A DNA stretch of 11,218 bases from Bacteroidales bacterium UBA5287 (GTDB lineage Bacteria > Bacteroidota > Bacteroidia > Bacteroidales > Dysgonomonadaceae), in NCBI GenBank assembly GCA_002411345.1, contig DHSL01000047.1:1-11218 (forward strand), in the 5' to 3' direction. The notes under the pieces are model-generated. The model saw only the letters and a list, made by a program, of their open reading frames with translations. It was not told the DNA's origin and made no database searches. Position 1 is the first letter of the stretch. Each line of letters starts with the position of its first letter. Below, in pieces: positions 1 to 6,916 of the stretch. The translations under genes were made by a program, and so were the position numbers.

Positions 1-36
1 TAACGGTATTTTAGGACGAGACACTTATTATAAAAT

Positions 37-65
37 AAAAGTCCCGAAGTTTCTTCGGGACTTTT
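37..65. terminator. Bidirectional intrinsic terminator downstream of aldolase gene
   Basis: A perfect hairpin has arms GTCCCGAAG (41-49) and CTTCGGGAC (53-61) around a three-base loop, extended by A4/T4 pairs to 37-65. A T-run follows the stem on the plus strand and an A-rich run precedes it, so it can end transcription in both directions. On the minus strand it lies 23 bases past the aldolase stop codon. The plus-strand orientation suggests a convergent gene ending to the left of the window, which cannot be seen. Confidence 0.88.
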
Positions 66-87
66 TATTATTATTTTATGTTGTTGA

Positions 88-1080
88 TTATGCTTTTCCT
101 GCACTACCTAAAACACTTTCTGTTTTGTGCATATAAAGTTTTTTCAACTCATCACGTGCTGGTCCTAAATATTTACGAGGATCAAATTCTGCTGGTTTGG
201 TAGCAAATACTTCGCGAACAGCAGCTGTCATAGCCAAGCGTCCGTCAGAGTCAATATTGATCTTACATACTGCTGATTTTGCGGCTTCTCTTAATTGTTC
301 TTCAGGAATACCAATTGAGTCTTTTAAAGCTCCACCATTTTTGTTGATAGTTTCAACATATTCTTGAGGAACAGAAGAAGATCCATGAAGTACGATAGGG
401 AATCCAGGAATACGTTTTTCAATTTCTTTCAATATATCGAAACGTAATGGAGGAGGAACTAATTTACCGCTTTCATCACGTGTGCATTGATCAGGTGTAA
501 ATTTGAATGCTCCGTGTGAAGTACCGATAGAAATAGCCAATGAATCAACACCTGTGCGTGAAACAAAATCAACCACTTCGTCTGGTTCAGTATAAGTGTG
601 GTGTTCTGCTTGAACATCATCCTCTATACCTGCAAGTACACCAAGTTCTCCTTCTACAGTTACATCAAATTGATGAGCATAATCTACTACTTTTTTAGTC
701 AATGCTACGTTTTCTTCATATGGAAGATGTGAACCATCGATCATAACTGAAGAAAAGCCGAATTCAATACAATCTTTACATAATTCAAAGCTATCGCCAT
801 GATCCAAGTGCAAAACAATAGGAATTTCATATCCAAGTTCTTTTGCATATTCAACTGCTCCCTGAGCCATATAACGTAACAATGTTTGATTTGCATATTT
901 ACGTGCACCACTTGAAACTTGTAAAATAACAGGTGATTTAGTGGCCACACATGCTGACACAATTGCTTGCAATTGTTCCATGTTGTTGAAATTGAATGCA
1001 GGAATTGCATATCCCCCTTCAATTGCCTTTTTGAAAATCTCTCTTGAGTTTACGAGACCTAAATCTTTATAATTTACCAT
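88..1080 (-). CDS. fba: Class II fructose-1,6-bisphosphate aldolase
   Basis: The product cleaves fructose-1,6-bisphosphate to dihydroxyacetone phosphate and glyceraldehyde-3-phosphate, and runs the reverse condensation, in cytosolic glycolysis and gluconeogenesis. The 330-residue protein is full length for the zinc-dependent class II family. HLDHGDS at residues 91-97 carries the catalytic Asp93 and zinc ligand His94. VEGELG at 142-147, GTSHGAF at 186-192 with the probable zinc ligand His189, and LHGSSS at 231-236 with probable zinc ligand His232 are all present. KINIDSD at 273-279 matches the phosphate-binding KxNxDTD-type segment. The start MVNYKDLGLV is the one I recall for Bacteroides homologues. 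The gene stands alone on the minus strand, with a candidate promoter at 1130-1158 and a terminator just past its stop. Specificity for FBP over tagatose bisphosphate is inferred from overall resemblance. Confidence 0.96.
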   Translation of the reverse strand: MVNYKDLGLVNSREIFKKAIEGGYAIPAFNFNNMEQLQAIVSACVATKSPVILQVSSGARKYANQTLLRYMAQGAVEYAKELGYEIPIVLHLDHGDSFELCKDCIEFGFSSVMIDGSHLPYEENVALTKKVVDYAHQFDVTVEGELGVLAGIEDDVQAEHHTYTEPDEVVDFVSRTGVDSLAISIGTSHGAFKFTPDQCTRDESGKLVPPPLRFDILKEIEKRIPGFPIVLHGSSSVPQEYVETINKNGGALKDSIGIPEEQLREAAKSAVCKINIDSDGRLAMTAAVREVFATKPAEFDPRKYLGPARDELKKLYMHKTESVLGSAGKA

Positions 1081-1129
1081 TGTTGTATTAATTTATTTAA
1101 TTAAAAGAATTTGTTTACAAATCATAGTA

Positions 1130-1158
1130 CAAATATAGCAATATTTCTCGGTAGCCAA
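1130..1158 (-). promoter_or_regulatory. Candidate Bacteroidota-type promoter for aldolase gene
   Basis: Read on the minus strand, TATATTTG (1137 down to 1130) matches the Bacteroidota -7 consensus TAnnTTTG. A TTG at 1158-1156 lies 18 bases further upstream, within about two bases of the usual -33 spacing. The predicted start of transcription would leave a leader of about 40-45 bases before the aldolase ATG. This is pattern matching only. Confidence 0.6.
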
Positions 1159-1240
1159 AAATCAAATATTTAAATCATGTTTTATTTTCTGTTTAATTAT
1201 TATTAAGTCGAAAAATATCTGAACTTTTTAGTATATATTC

Positions 1241-1271
1241 TTGGAAAATTCGATAAATTTTGGTATATTTG
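1241..1271 (+). promoter_or_regulatory. Candidate promoter for the DUF3467-ald-cyd cluster
   Basis: TTG at 1241-1243 is followed after exactly 20 bases by TATATTTG at 1264-1271, a full match to the Bacteroidota -33/-7 pattern (TTG, 19-20 bases, TAnnTTTG). Transcription would begin near 1278 and leave a leader of about 90 bases before the first gene at 1371. The spacer holds an inverted repeat, AAAATT (1245-1250) and AATTTT (1256-1261), which could be an operator or just AT-richness. No equally good promoter was found in the short gaps further down the cluster. Confidence 0.6.
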
Positions 1272-1328
1272 AATAATTTATACTACTTTTACGTAAGACA
1301 AATCACTTATCAAGCAAATGTTTTTTAC

Positions 1329-1349
1329 CAAAGTTGTTATAAAACTTTG
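1329..1349 (+). repeat. Inverted repeat in the leader upstream of the DUF3467 gene
   Basis: CAAAGTT (1329-1335) and AACTTTG (1343-1349) are perfect inverted copies separated by seven bases. They lie 22 bases before the ATG and downstream of the candidate promoter, so they would be inside the leader RNA. This could be a weak hairpin or a binding site. There is no T-run after it, so it is not a terminator. Confidence 0.45.
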
Positions 1350-1370
1350 CTACCTTAAATTAAGAAGAAT

Positions 1371-1682
1371 ATGGAAAATTTTAAAGAAGGAAATCAAATC
1401 CAAATTGAGCTTTCAGAAGAGATAGCGCAGGGAACTTATTCAAACCTTGCAATAATCTCACATTCATCATCAGAGTTTGTAGTTGACTTTATTCGTGTTG
1501 TGCCGGGCGTTCCAAAAGCCAAAGTAAAATCAAGAATAATTCTTACTCCAGAACATGCCAAACGATTACTATTTGCTTTAAAAGAGAATGTAGAAAAGTT
1601 TGAAAGGATGAATGGTGCAATAAAATTAGAAAATGAACCAAGTGGTTTTTTCCCCCCAATGGGAGGCATAGGACAAGCTTAA
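1371..1682 (+). CDS. DUF3467 domain-containing protein
   Basis: This is a 103-residue protein of the DUF3467 family, whose molecular function is not known to me. The family signature is visible from about residue 8 to 80: an amphipathic start (IQIELSEEIAQGTYSNLAIISHSSSE), a central strand ending FVVDFIRVVPG, then an ITPEHAKRLL-like segment (here ILTPEHAKRLLFALKENV) leading into a helix. The tail, about residues 84-103, is low in structure and ends in a Pro/Gly-rich SGFFPPMGG stretch. There is no signal peptide or membrane segment, so it is probably cytosolic. It is the first gene of the rightward cluster and lies 31 bases ahead of ald. From memory, related genes in Bacteroides lie near rpoC; that is not the case here as far as the window shows. 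The ATG is the only sensible start in frame. Confidence 0.88.
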   Translation: MENFKEGNQIQIELSEEIAQGTYSNLAIISHSSSEFVVDFIRVVPGVPKAKVKSRIILTPEHAKRLLFALKENVEKFERMNGAIKLENEPSGFFPPMGGIGQA

Positions 1683-1713
1683 ATTTCGAATCAACAATTA
1701 TAATAATATAATT

Positions 1714-2826
1714 ATGATAATCGGAGTACCAAAAGAAATTAAATCTCAGGAAAGTCGCGTAGCGATGACCCCTGCAGGTGTTATGGAATTAGTTCAGAAT
1801 CATGGGCATGTAGTTTATATACAAAAGGGCGCGGGTATTGAAAGTCAATTTTCAGATGATGCATATATTGCTGCCGGAGCAAATATGGTTGAATCTATTG
1901 AAGAAGTTTATGATATTGCAGAAATGATTGTAAAGGTAAAAGAGCCAATCAAAAAAGAATATTCACTTATTAAAAAAGATCAGGTTTTATTTACTTATTT
2001 TCATTTTGCTTCAAGCAAAGAACTTATAGAAGCTATGCTAAAAAGTGGTGCTGTTTGTATAGCTTATGAAACTGTAATAGATAACAATGGGTCGTTGCCA
2101 TTGCTTACTCCTATGAGTGAAGTTGCAGGTCGTATGTCTATTCAACAAGGTGCTAAATTTCTTGAGAAACCTCAGGGTGGTAAAGGAATATTGTTGGGAG
2201 GTGTACCAGGAGTTCGACCAGCCAATGTGATTATTCTTGGTGGAGGTGTTGTTGGAACTCAAGCTGCAAATGTAGCAGCCGGCATGGGTGCAATGGTTAC
2301 TATTCTTGATATAAATATTTCTCGATTGCGTTATTTGGATGAAATAATGCCTAAAAATGTGATTACAGAATATTCAAATAAATATGCTGTTTCCGAATTA
2401 CTTAAGACTGCAGATTTAGTGATTGGCGCAGCATTGACAGTAGGAGCAAAAACACCTCATCTTATTACAAGAAAAATGCTTTCCATAATGCAAAAAGGTT
2501 CGGTGTTGGTTGATGTATCAATTGATCAAGGCGGTTGTTTTGAGACCTCTCATCCCACTACTCATACATATCCTGTATATGAAGTTGATGGAATTGTTCA
2601 TTATTGTGTTGCTAATATTCCAGGTGCAGTTCCTATAACATCAACTCGTGCACTTACAAATTCTACGTTGCCATACGTAATTAAATTAGCAAATCTAGGT
2701 TGGAAACAGGCATGTTTGAAATATCAAGATCTACGATTTGGCCTTAATGTTATCAATGGAAAAATAGTGTTTAAGAGTGTGGCAGATTCTCTTTATATGC
2801 CATACGAGGAATATAAAATTAATTAA
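1714..2826 (+). CDS. ald: Alanine dehydrogenase
   Basis: The product catalyses NAD-dependent oxidative deamination of L-alanine to pyruvate and ammonium, or the reverse reductive amination. At 370 residues it is the normal length for Ald. The N-terminal substrate domain has GVPKEIKSQESRVAMTP (4-20, with substrate-binding Arg15), KVKEP (74-78, catalytic lysine probably Lys76 by analogy with Mycobacterium Lys75), and YFHFAS with catalytic His97. The Rossmann domain shows VIILGGGVVGTQAA with GxGxxG-type glycines at 176-181 and Asp199 at the end of the next strand for the NAD ribose. DVSIDQGG carries Asp271, matching the second catalytic aspartate. Ald and the transhydrogenase alpha subunit share this fold, but the length, the single-chain layout and the catalytic residues favour Ald. 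It is 31 bases past the DUF3467 gene and 11 bases before the DUF4492 gene, so joint transcription is likely. Confidence 0.96.
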   Translation: MIIGVPKEIKSQESRVAMTPAGVMELVQNHGHVVYIQKGAGIESQFSDDAYIAAGANMVESIEEVYDIAEMIVKVKEPIKKEYSLIKKDQVLFTYFHFASSKELIEAMLKSGAVCIAYETVIDNNGSLPLLTPMSEVAGRMSIQQGAKFLEKPQGGKGILLGGVPGVRPANVIILGGGVVGTQAANVAAGMGAMVTILDINISRLRYLDEIMPKNVITEYSNKYAVSELLKTADLVIGAALTVGAKTPHLITRKMLSIMQKGSVLVDVSIDQGGCFETSHPTTHTYPVYEVDGIVHYCVANIPGAVPITSTRALTNSTLPYVIKLANLGWKQACLKYQDLRFGLNVINGKIVFKSVADSLYMPYEEYKIN

Positions 2827-2837
2827 ATTAAGTAGTT

Positions 2838-3083
2838 ATGGAAATGGAAATCATTCCCAAAAAAAATCATTTTAATTGGTTTAAAATGTTCTGGCAAGGG
2901 TTTACTCATATGACAAAATATGGAAAAACGCTTTGGGTTTTAGTTATATTAAAACTCATCATAATGTTTTTTATTTTAAAGCCGATTTTCTTTCCTAAAT
3001 ATTTGAATGAGAAATTTACTTCAGATAATGATAAAGCAAGTTATGTTTGTACAGAATTGTTTGAACGTTCTTTAAAAGAATAA
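2838..3083 (+). CDS. DUF4492 small membrane protein, possible cytochrome bd accessory subunit
   Basis: This is an 81-residue protein with one clear hydrophobic segment at about residues 31-53 (TLWVLVILKLIIMFFILKPIFFP). An aromatic, basic N-terminal part (FNWFKMFWQGFTHMTKYGKTLW) precedes it and a short charged tail follows. This pattern matches DUF4492, a family I know from Bacteroidota immediately upstream of cydA. It starts 11 bases after ald and ends 33 bases before the cydA start. By analogy with the single-helix CydX/CydH subunits of other cytochrome bd enzymes, a role in assembling or stabilising CydAB is a reasonable guess, but that is inference from position and topology only. Two in-frame ATGs (2838 and 2844, MEME) compete as starts; the first is used here. 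Confidence 0.87.
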   Translation: MEMEIIPKKNHFNWFKMFWQGFTHMTKYGKTLWVLVILKLIIMFFILKPIFFPKYLNEKFTSDNDKASYVCTELFERSLKE

Positions 3084-3116
3084 AATTATAATAATTATCC
3101 TCTTTATTTGATATTT

Positions 3117-4715
3117 ATGGATTTATTACTTAATTCAGCGATGGTAAACTGGTCGAGAGCACAATTTGCTATGACCGCCGGATATCACTGGTTATTTGTA
3201 CCGCTCACTTTAGGATTGGCAATTATTATGTCAATTATGGAAAGTATTTATGTGAAAACCGGTGATGAGAGTTGGAAAAGAGCCACGAAGTTTTGGCAAA
3301 AAATATTTGGGATTAATTTTGCAATTGGAGTTGCCACCGGAATCATACTTGAGTTTCAATTTGGTACAAACTGGTCTAATTACAGTTGGTTTGTAGGTGA
3401 TATTTTTGGTGCTCCTTTGGTTATTGAAGGTATTGTAGCATTTTTTTTAGAAGCGACATTCATCTCGATAATGTTTTTTGGTTGGAATAGGGTAAGTAAA
3501 AAAGCTCATTTGACAGCAACATGGTTAACTACAATCGGAGCCACTCTTTCTGCTTATTGGATATTGGTCGCAAATGCTTGGATGCAATATCCTATTGGTA
3601 TGGAATTTAATCCGGATACTGTTAGAAATGAAATGACAGATTTCTGGGCTTTAGTTTCTTCATCAGTAGCTATAAATAAATTCTTTCATGCCGTACTTTC
3701 TGGTTGGGGAGTTGCTGCATCTTTTGTTGTTGGTATATCAGCATGGTATTTGATTAAAAAGCGGCATATTGATTTTGCATTGAAAAGTATTAAAATGGGA
3801 GCTGTTTTTGGCTTCATCTCATTTGTACTTCTTGCTGTTACGGGAGATGGTTCTGCTTATCAGGTTTCTCAGAAACAGCCAATGAAATTGGCTGCAATGG
3901 AAGGTTTGTACAAGGGACAAGCTGGTGCGGGATTGATTGCTGTTGGTGTTTTAAATCCAAAAAAAGAATCGTTTGATGATGATGTTAATCCATATATTTT
4001 CAAGATTACAATTCCCAAATTGCTTTCTTATCTAGGATATAGAGATTTGAATGCTTTTGTGCCCGGGATAAAAGATATTATCTACGGGGGATACAAATTA
4101 CAAGATGGAACTACTGCACTTTCATTTGCTGAGAAAAAAGAAAGAGGGCAAAAAGCTGTAGAGGCTCTTGTTAATTATAAAGCGGCAAAAGAAGATGGAC
4201 GTATTTCTGATGTTGAAGTTTTCGAAAAAGAGTTGCGTGATAATTATGCATATTTTGGATATAGCTATCTTGAAAATCCTGAAGATAATATTCCAAATGT
4301 ACACATTACTTTCTACAGTTTTCACGTTATGGTTATTATCGGAATGTATTTCATTCTTTTATTTCTTGTCATTTGGATTTATGGTCGTAAAAAGAAATTG
4401 CATTCCTCAAGATGGCTTTTGTATGTTGGTTTATGGAGTATTCCATTTGCTTATCTTGCTGGCCAATTAGGTTGGATTGTTGCCGAAGTCGGTCGTCAAC
4501 CATGGACCATTCAAGATGTGTTACCTGTTAAAGCCGCTGTATCCAATTTGGGAACAGGTCATGTTTTGACTACTTTTATTTTGTTTGCTGTTATGTTTAC
4601 AGCTTTGCTTGTTGCCGAAGTTACCATTATGGTAAAACAGATAAAAAAAGGTCCTGAAGAAATACATAATGATGATATTACAAAAACTGTTGAATCAAAA
4701 TCAAAAGAGAAATGA
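3117..4715 (+). CDS. cydA: Cytochrome bd quinol oxidase subunit I
   Basis: CydA is the haem-carrying membrane subunit that oxidises quinol (probably menaquinol here) and reduces O2 to water. The 532-residue protein has about nine membrane helices. Ligand positions are visible: His24 (GYHWLF) and His191 (KFFHAVLSGW) for haems, Met405 (SFHVMV) as the probable second ligand of haem b558, and Glu104 and Glu112 in APLVIEGIVAFFLEATF. The quinol-binding Q-loop begins near GDGSAYQV (243-250), includes Lys257 and Glu262 in KLAAMEG, and continues as a soluble segment to about residue 398, so this is the long-Q-loop type. GRQPW at 459-463 is the family signature. An upstream in-frame TTG at 3108 would add three residues; the ATG at 3117, giving MDLLLNSAMVNWSRAQFAMT, fits the family start. 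The gene lies between DUF4492 and cydB. Confidence 0.97.
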   Translation: MDLLLNSAMVNWSRAQFAMTAGYHWLFVPLTLGLAIIMSIMESIYVKTGDESWKRATKFWQKIFGINFAIGVATGIILEFQFGTNWSNYSWFVGDIFGAPLVIEGIVAFFLEATFISIMFFGWNRVSKKAHLTATWLTTIGATLSAYWILVANAWMQYPIGMEFNPDTVRNEMTDFWALVSSSVAINKFFHAVLSGWGVAASFVVGISAWYLIKKRHIDFALKSIKMGAVFGFISFVLLAVTGDGSAYQVSQKQPMKLAAMEGLYKGQAGAGLIAVGVLNPKKESFDDDVNPYIFKITIPKLLSYLGYRDLNAFVPGIKDIIYGGYKLQDGTTALSFAEKKERGQKAVEALVNYKAAKEDGRISDVEVFEKELRDNYAYFGYSYLENPEDNIPNVHITFYSFHVMVIIGMYFILLFLVIWIYGRKKKLHSSRWLLYVGLWSIPFAYLAGQLGWIVAEVGRQPWTIQDVLPVKAAVSNLGTGHVLTTFILFAVMFTALLVAEVTIMVKQIKKGPEEIHNDDITKTVESKSKEK

Positions 4716-4749
4716 TTCCTTTTAAATAAATCGAGTAAAAATATATATT

Positions 4750-5904
4750 ATGATAACATATTCTTTTTTACAACATTATTGGTGGTTTATTATGTCCACT
4801 TTGGGCGGTTTACTTGTGTTTCTTCTCTTTGTTCAAGGAGGTCAATCAATGTTGTTTTCACTTTCAAAGAATGAAGATGAAAAGAAATTACTAATAAATA
4901 CACTAGGACGTAAATGGGAATATACATTTACTACTTTAGTAACTTTTGGTGCTGCTTTTTTTGCTGCATTTCCATTGTTTTACTCTACAAGTTTTAGCGG
5001 AGCTTACTGGGTTTGGATGCTCATTTTGTTTTGCTTTGTACTTCAAGCTGTTTCTTATGAGTTTCAGTCTAAACCAGGAAATATTTTCGGACCCACAACA
5101 TACAGGGCTTTCCTTTTTATTAATGGTATGCTTGGGACATTTCTTTTAGGCGTTGCTGTCGCAACTTTCTTTACTGGTTCAGAATTTACTGTGAATAAGG
5201 GTAATATAACCGGAATGGGATCTTTAGGTCTTGTCATTAGTCAGTGGCAATCACCTTGGATGGGTTTAGAGGCATTAGCAAATTTTAGAAATTGGTGTTT
5301 GGGATTGGCGGTTTTATTTCTGGCAAGAACATTGGCTAGCTTGTATTTTGTAAATCGTCTTAATCATAAAACGCTTGAAAATAGATCACGCAAATTTGTA
5401 CTTTATAACGGGATACCATTTATTTTATTCTTTCTTATTTTCCTTATTTGGACATTAGTTTCAGATGGTTTTGCAGTAGATCCCGACACAGAAGTTATAT
5501 CAATGTCGAAAAATAAATATTTTAATAATTTTTTGGATATGCCAGTGGTATCAATATTTTTCTTGCTAGGAGTAGTTGGGGTACTATTTGGAATTTTTGC
5601 AACAGTATTTAATCCTAATTTTAAAAAAGGAATAGTGTTTGCGGGTACAGGTACTGTGTTAACTGTGATGATGTTGTTATTAGTCGCAGGCTTTAATAAC
5701 ACTGCTTATTATCCTTCAACAATTGATTTACAAAGTTCTCTTACTCTCCAAAGTTCATCGTCAAGCGAATTTACTCTACAGGTTTTGTCGGTTGTCTCAT
5801 TATTGTTACCAGTTGTTGTTGGATATATTATTTATGCTTGGAGGGCTTTAGAAAAGAAAAAATTAGGACTAGACGATCTCAAATCTGATGGCCATTCTTA
5901 TTGA
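4750..5904 (+). CDS. cydB: Cytochrome bd quinol oxidase subunit II
   Basis: CydB is the second core subunit of the bd oxidase and packs against CydA in the inner membrane. The 384-residue protein has about eight or nine hydrophobic helices, begins with the typical YxFLQxYWWF helix, and ends in a short charged cytosolic tail (RALEKKKLGLDDLKSD). NNTAYYPSTIDLQSSLTLQSSSSSEFTL at about 316-343 corresponds to the late PS-containing family segment. Compared with E. coli CydB, the early aspartate-rich TDGFDMG motif is replaced by FVQGGQS (27-33), and the WD pair at 57-58 is WE at 56-57. From memory, Bacteroides CydB proteins look the same, so this appears lineage-typical rather than damage. It lies 34 bases after cydA and is followed directly by a terminator hairpin, making it the last gene of the cluster. 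Confidence 0.96.
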   Translation: MITYSFLQHYWWFIMSTLGGLLVFLLFVQGGQSMLFSLSKNEDEKKLLINTLGRKWEYTFTTLVTFGAAFFAAFPLFYSTSFSGAYWVWMLILFCFVLQAVSYEFQSKPGNIFGPTTYRAFLFINGMLGTFLLGVAVATFFTGSEFTVNKGNITGMGSLGLVISQWQSPWMGLEALANFRNWCLGLAVLFLARTLASLYFVNRLNHKTLENRSRKFVLYNGIPFILFFLIFLIWTLVSDGFAVDPDTEVISMSKNKYFNNFLDMPVVSIFFLLGVVGVLFGIFATVFNPNFKKGIVFAGTGTVLTVMMLLLVAGFNNTAYYPSTIDLQSSLTLQSSSSSEFTLQVLSVVSLLLPVVVGYIIYAWRALEKKKLGLDDLKSDGHSY

Positions 5905-5910
5905 TAATGC

Positions 5911-5948
5911 TAAATCAAAAACGCATCTGAAGATGCGTTTTTGATTTA
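5911..5948 (+). terminator. Intrinsic terminator after cydB
   Basis: A perfect 17-bp stem (5911-5927 paired with 5932-5948) closes a TGAA tetraloop. The GC-richer core CGCATC/GATGCG is followed by TTTTTG on the 3' side and preceded by an A-run on the 5' side, so the T-run forms part of the extended stem. It begins six bases after the cydB stop and separates the cyd cluster from the lipoprotein gene. The symmetry would also allow weak termination on the minus strand, though no minus-strand gene needs it. Confidence 0.85.
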
Positions 5949-5976
5949 AATTCATATTTAGTTATAATAAAAAGTG

Positions 5977-5984
5977 TATATTTG
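5977..5984 (+). promoter_or_regulatory. Candidate -7 promoter element for lipoprotein-rsmG
   Basis: TATATTTG matches the Bacteroidota -7 consensus TAnnTTTG. It lies just after the cydB terminator and 25 bases before the lipoprotein ATG at 6010, which would leave a leader of about 20 bases. A good TTG at the -33 spacing is absent; TTTAG at 5957-5961 is the nearest and is too close. Confidence 0.45.
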
Positions 5985-6009
5985 TAAAAGTATTATAAGA
6001 TTTTCTTTC

Positions 6010-6912
6010 ATGAAAATAAAGTATATATTTATAGGTATTGTATTCATTATAAGCAGTATACTCACATTTGAGAGTTGCGGTAATAACTCTGGTAGTTCAA
6101 AGTTGAGTGCAGATAAAACAATTAGATTAAACTTTGATACATTGACGATTGTAGAAAGAGAACATCTTCAAAGTGATACTACTAAATCATCTTGTTATAT
6201 AAATTTAGCATTTGTATATCCCATAGAAGGAGAAAAGGTTGATATTCACAAATTACAGAATATATTTATCACATCATTTTTTGGTGTTGATTATGATAGT
6301 TTATCACCTAATGACGCAATGAACAAATATGTTCAAAACTTCATTGATAATTATGAGAAAGATGCTAATGTATTTCACAGTTCATTAATAAGTATTGAAA
6401 AATTAGAATCATTATCTTCCGATAGTGTTGATGAGGAATATACAGATTATTTCAATTCTTATTATGAGTTTTTGGACGATTCAGTTACTTATCTGGATAA
6501 TTTAATTTTGTCATTTCAGGTAAAACAATCAATAAGTAAAGATGGAGTTTCTACATTTGATACTTTTAGAAACCGGGTTATCGATTTGAAACGTGGAGTG
6601 CTTATTACAGAATCTGAAATATTCAAGGTTGGTTATGAACAAACGCTTAAAGGTTTGTTTGTTAATTCTTTAATGGAGCAAAATGATGTGAGATCTATCT
6701 TGGAATTAGAAGAATTAGGTTTTTTTGGGATAGAAGAAATGTTGCCCAATAATAACTTTTTGCTAAACAATCTTGGAATTATCTATAGATTCAATAAAGG
6801 TGAATATTCTGCTTATCAGCTAGATGCACCTGAAATATTTATACCGTTCGAATTATTGAAACCAATATTGAAAGAAAATTCGATTATACGGAATATTACT
6901 AAAATCAATTAA
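6010..6912 (+). CDS. Predicted lipoprotein with DUF3298 (RsiV-like) C-terminal domain
   Basis: This is a 300-residue exported protein. MKIKYIF followed by a hydrophobic stretch and then Cys23 (LTFESC) forms a lipoprotein signal peptide, with a small Asn/Gly/Ser linker after the cysteine. The body is acidic. From about residue 185 to 290 it shows the DUF3298 pattern: an NRVIDLKRG strand-turn followed by an F-ending segment, and near the end LGIIYRFNKGEYSAYQLDAPEIFIPFELLKPIL. That domain is found in the Bacillus anti-sigma factor RsiV and many Bacteroidota lipoproteins; its role here is unknown, and RsiV-like signalling should not be assumed because no sigma factor lies nearby. A GTG at 5974 would extend the frame by 12 residues and hide the signal peptide, and it overlaps the candidate promoter, so the ATG at 6010 is preferred. 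It ends four bases before rsmG. Confidence 0.82.
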   Translation: MKIKYIFIGIVFIISSILTFESCGNNSGSSKLSADKTIRLNFDTLTIVEREHLQSDTTKSSCYINLAFVYPIEGEKVDIHKLQNIFITSFFGVDYDSLSPNDAMNKYVQNFIDNYEKDANVFHSSLISIEKLESLSSDSVDEEYTDYFNSYYEFLDDSVTYLDNLILSFQVKQSISKDGVSTFDTFRNRVIDLKRGVLITESEIFKVGYEQTLKGLFVNSLMEQNDVRSILELEELGFFGIEEMLPNNNFLLNNLGIIYRFNKGEYSAYQLDAPEIFIPFELLKPILKENSIIRNITKIN

Positions 6913-6916
6913 TGGC

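Noticed and set aside
1..36. Possible tail of a gene entering from the left on the plus strand
   Set aside because: Stops occur at 1-3 and 12-14 in two frames, and the third frame runs straight through the terminator hairpin. Too short to support any call.
741..1022. Open frame of 93 codons on the minus strand within the aldolase gene
   Set aside because: It overlaps the aldolase gene in another frame on the same strand, and its residue make-up has no family resemblance. It is a shadow.
1081..1370. A small RNA or riboswitch in the divergent intergenic region
   Set aside because: Beyond the two candidate promoters and the two short inverted repeats, I saw only AT-rich sequence with no GC-containing helices or known riboswitch motif.
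3103..3110. TTTATTTG ahead of cydA as a separate promoter
   Set aside because: It misses the required A of TAnnTTTG and would put the transcription start on or past the cydA ATG.
4168..4470. 100-codon plus-strand frame with hydrophobic stretches inside cydA
   Set aside because: Its hydrophobicity comes from reading the U-rich codons of the CydA membrane helices out of frame. The cydA frame is clearly the coding one.
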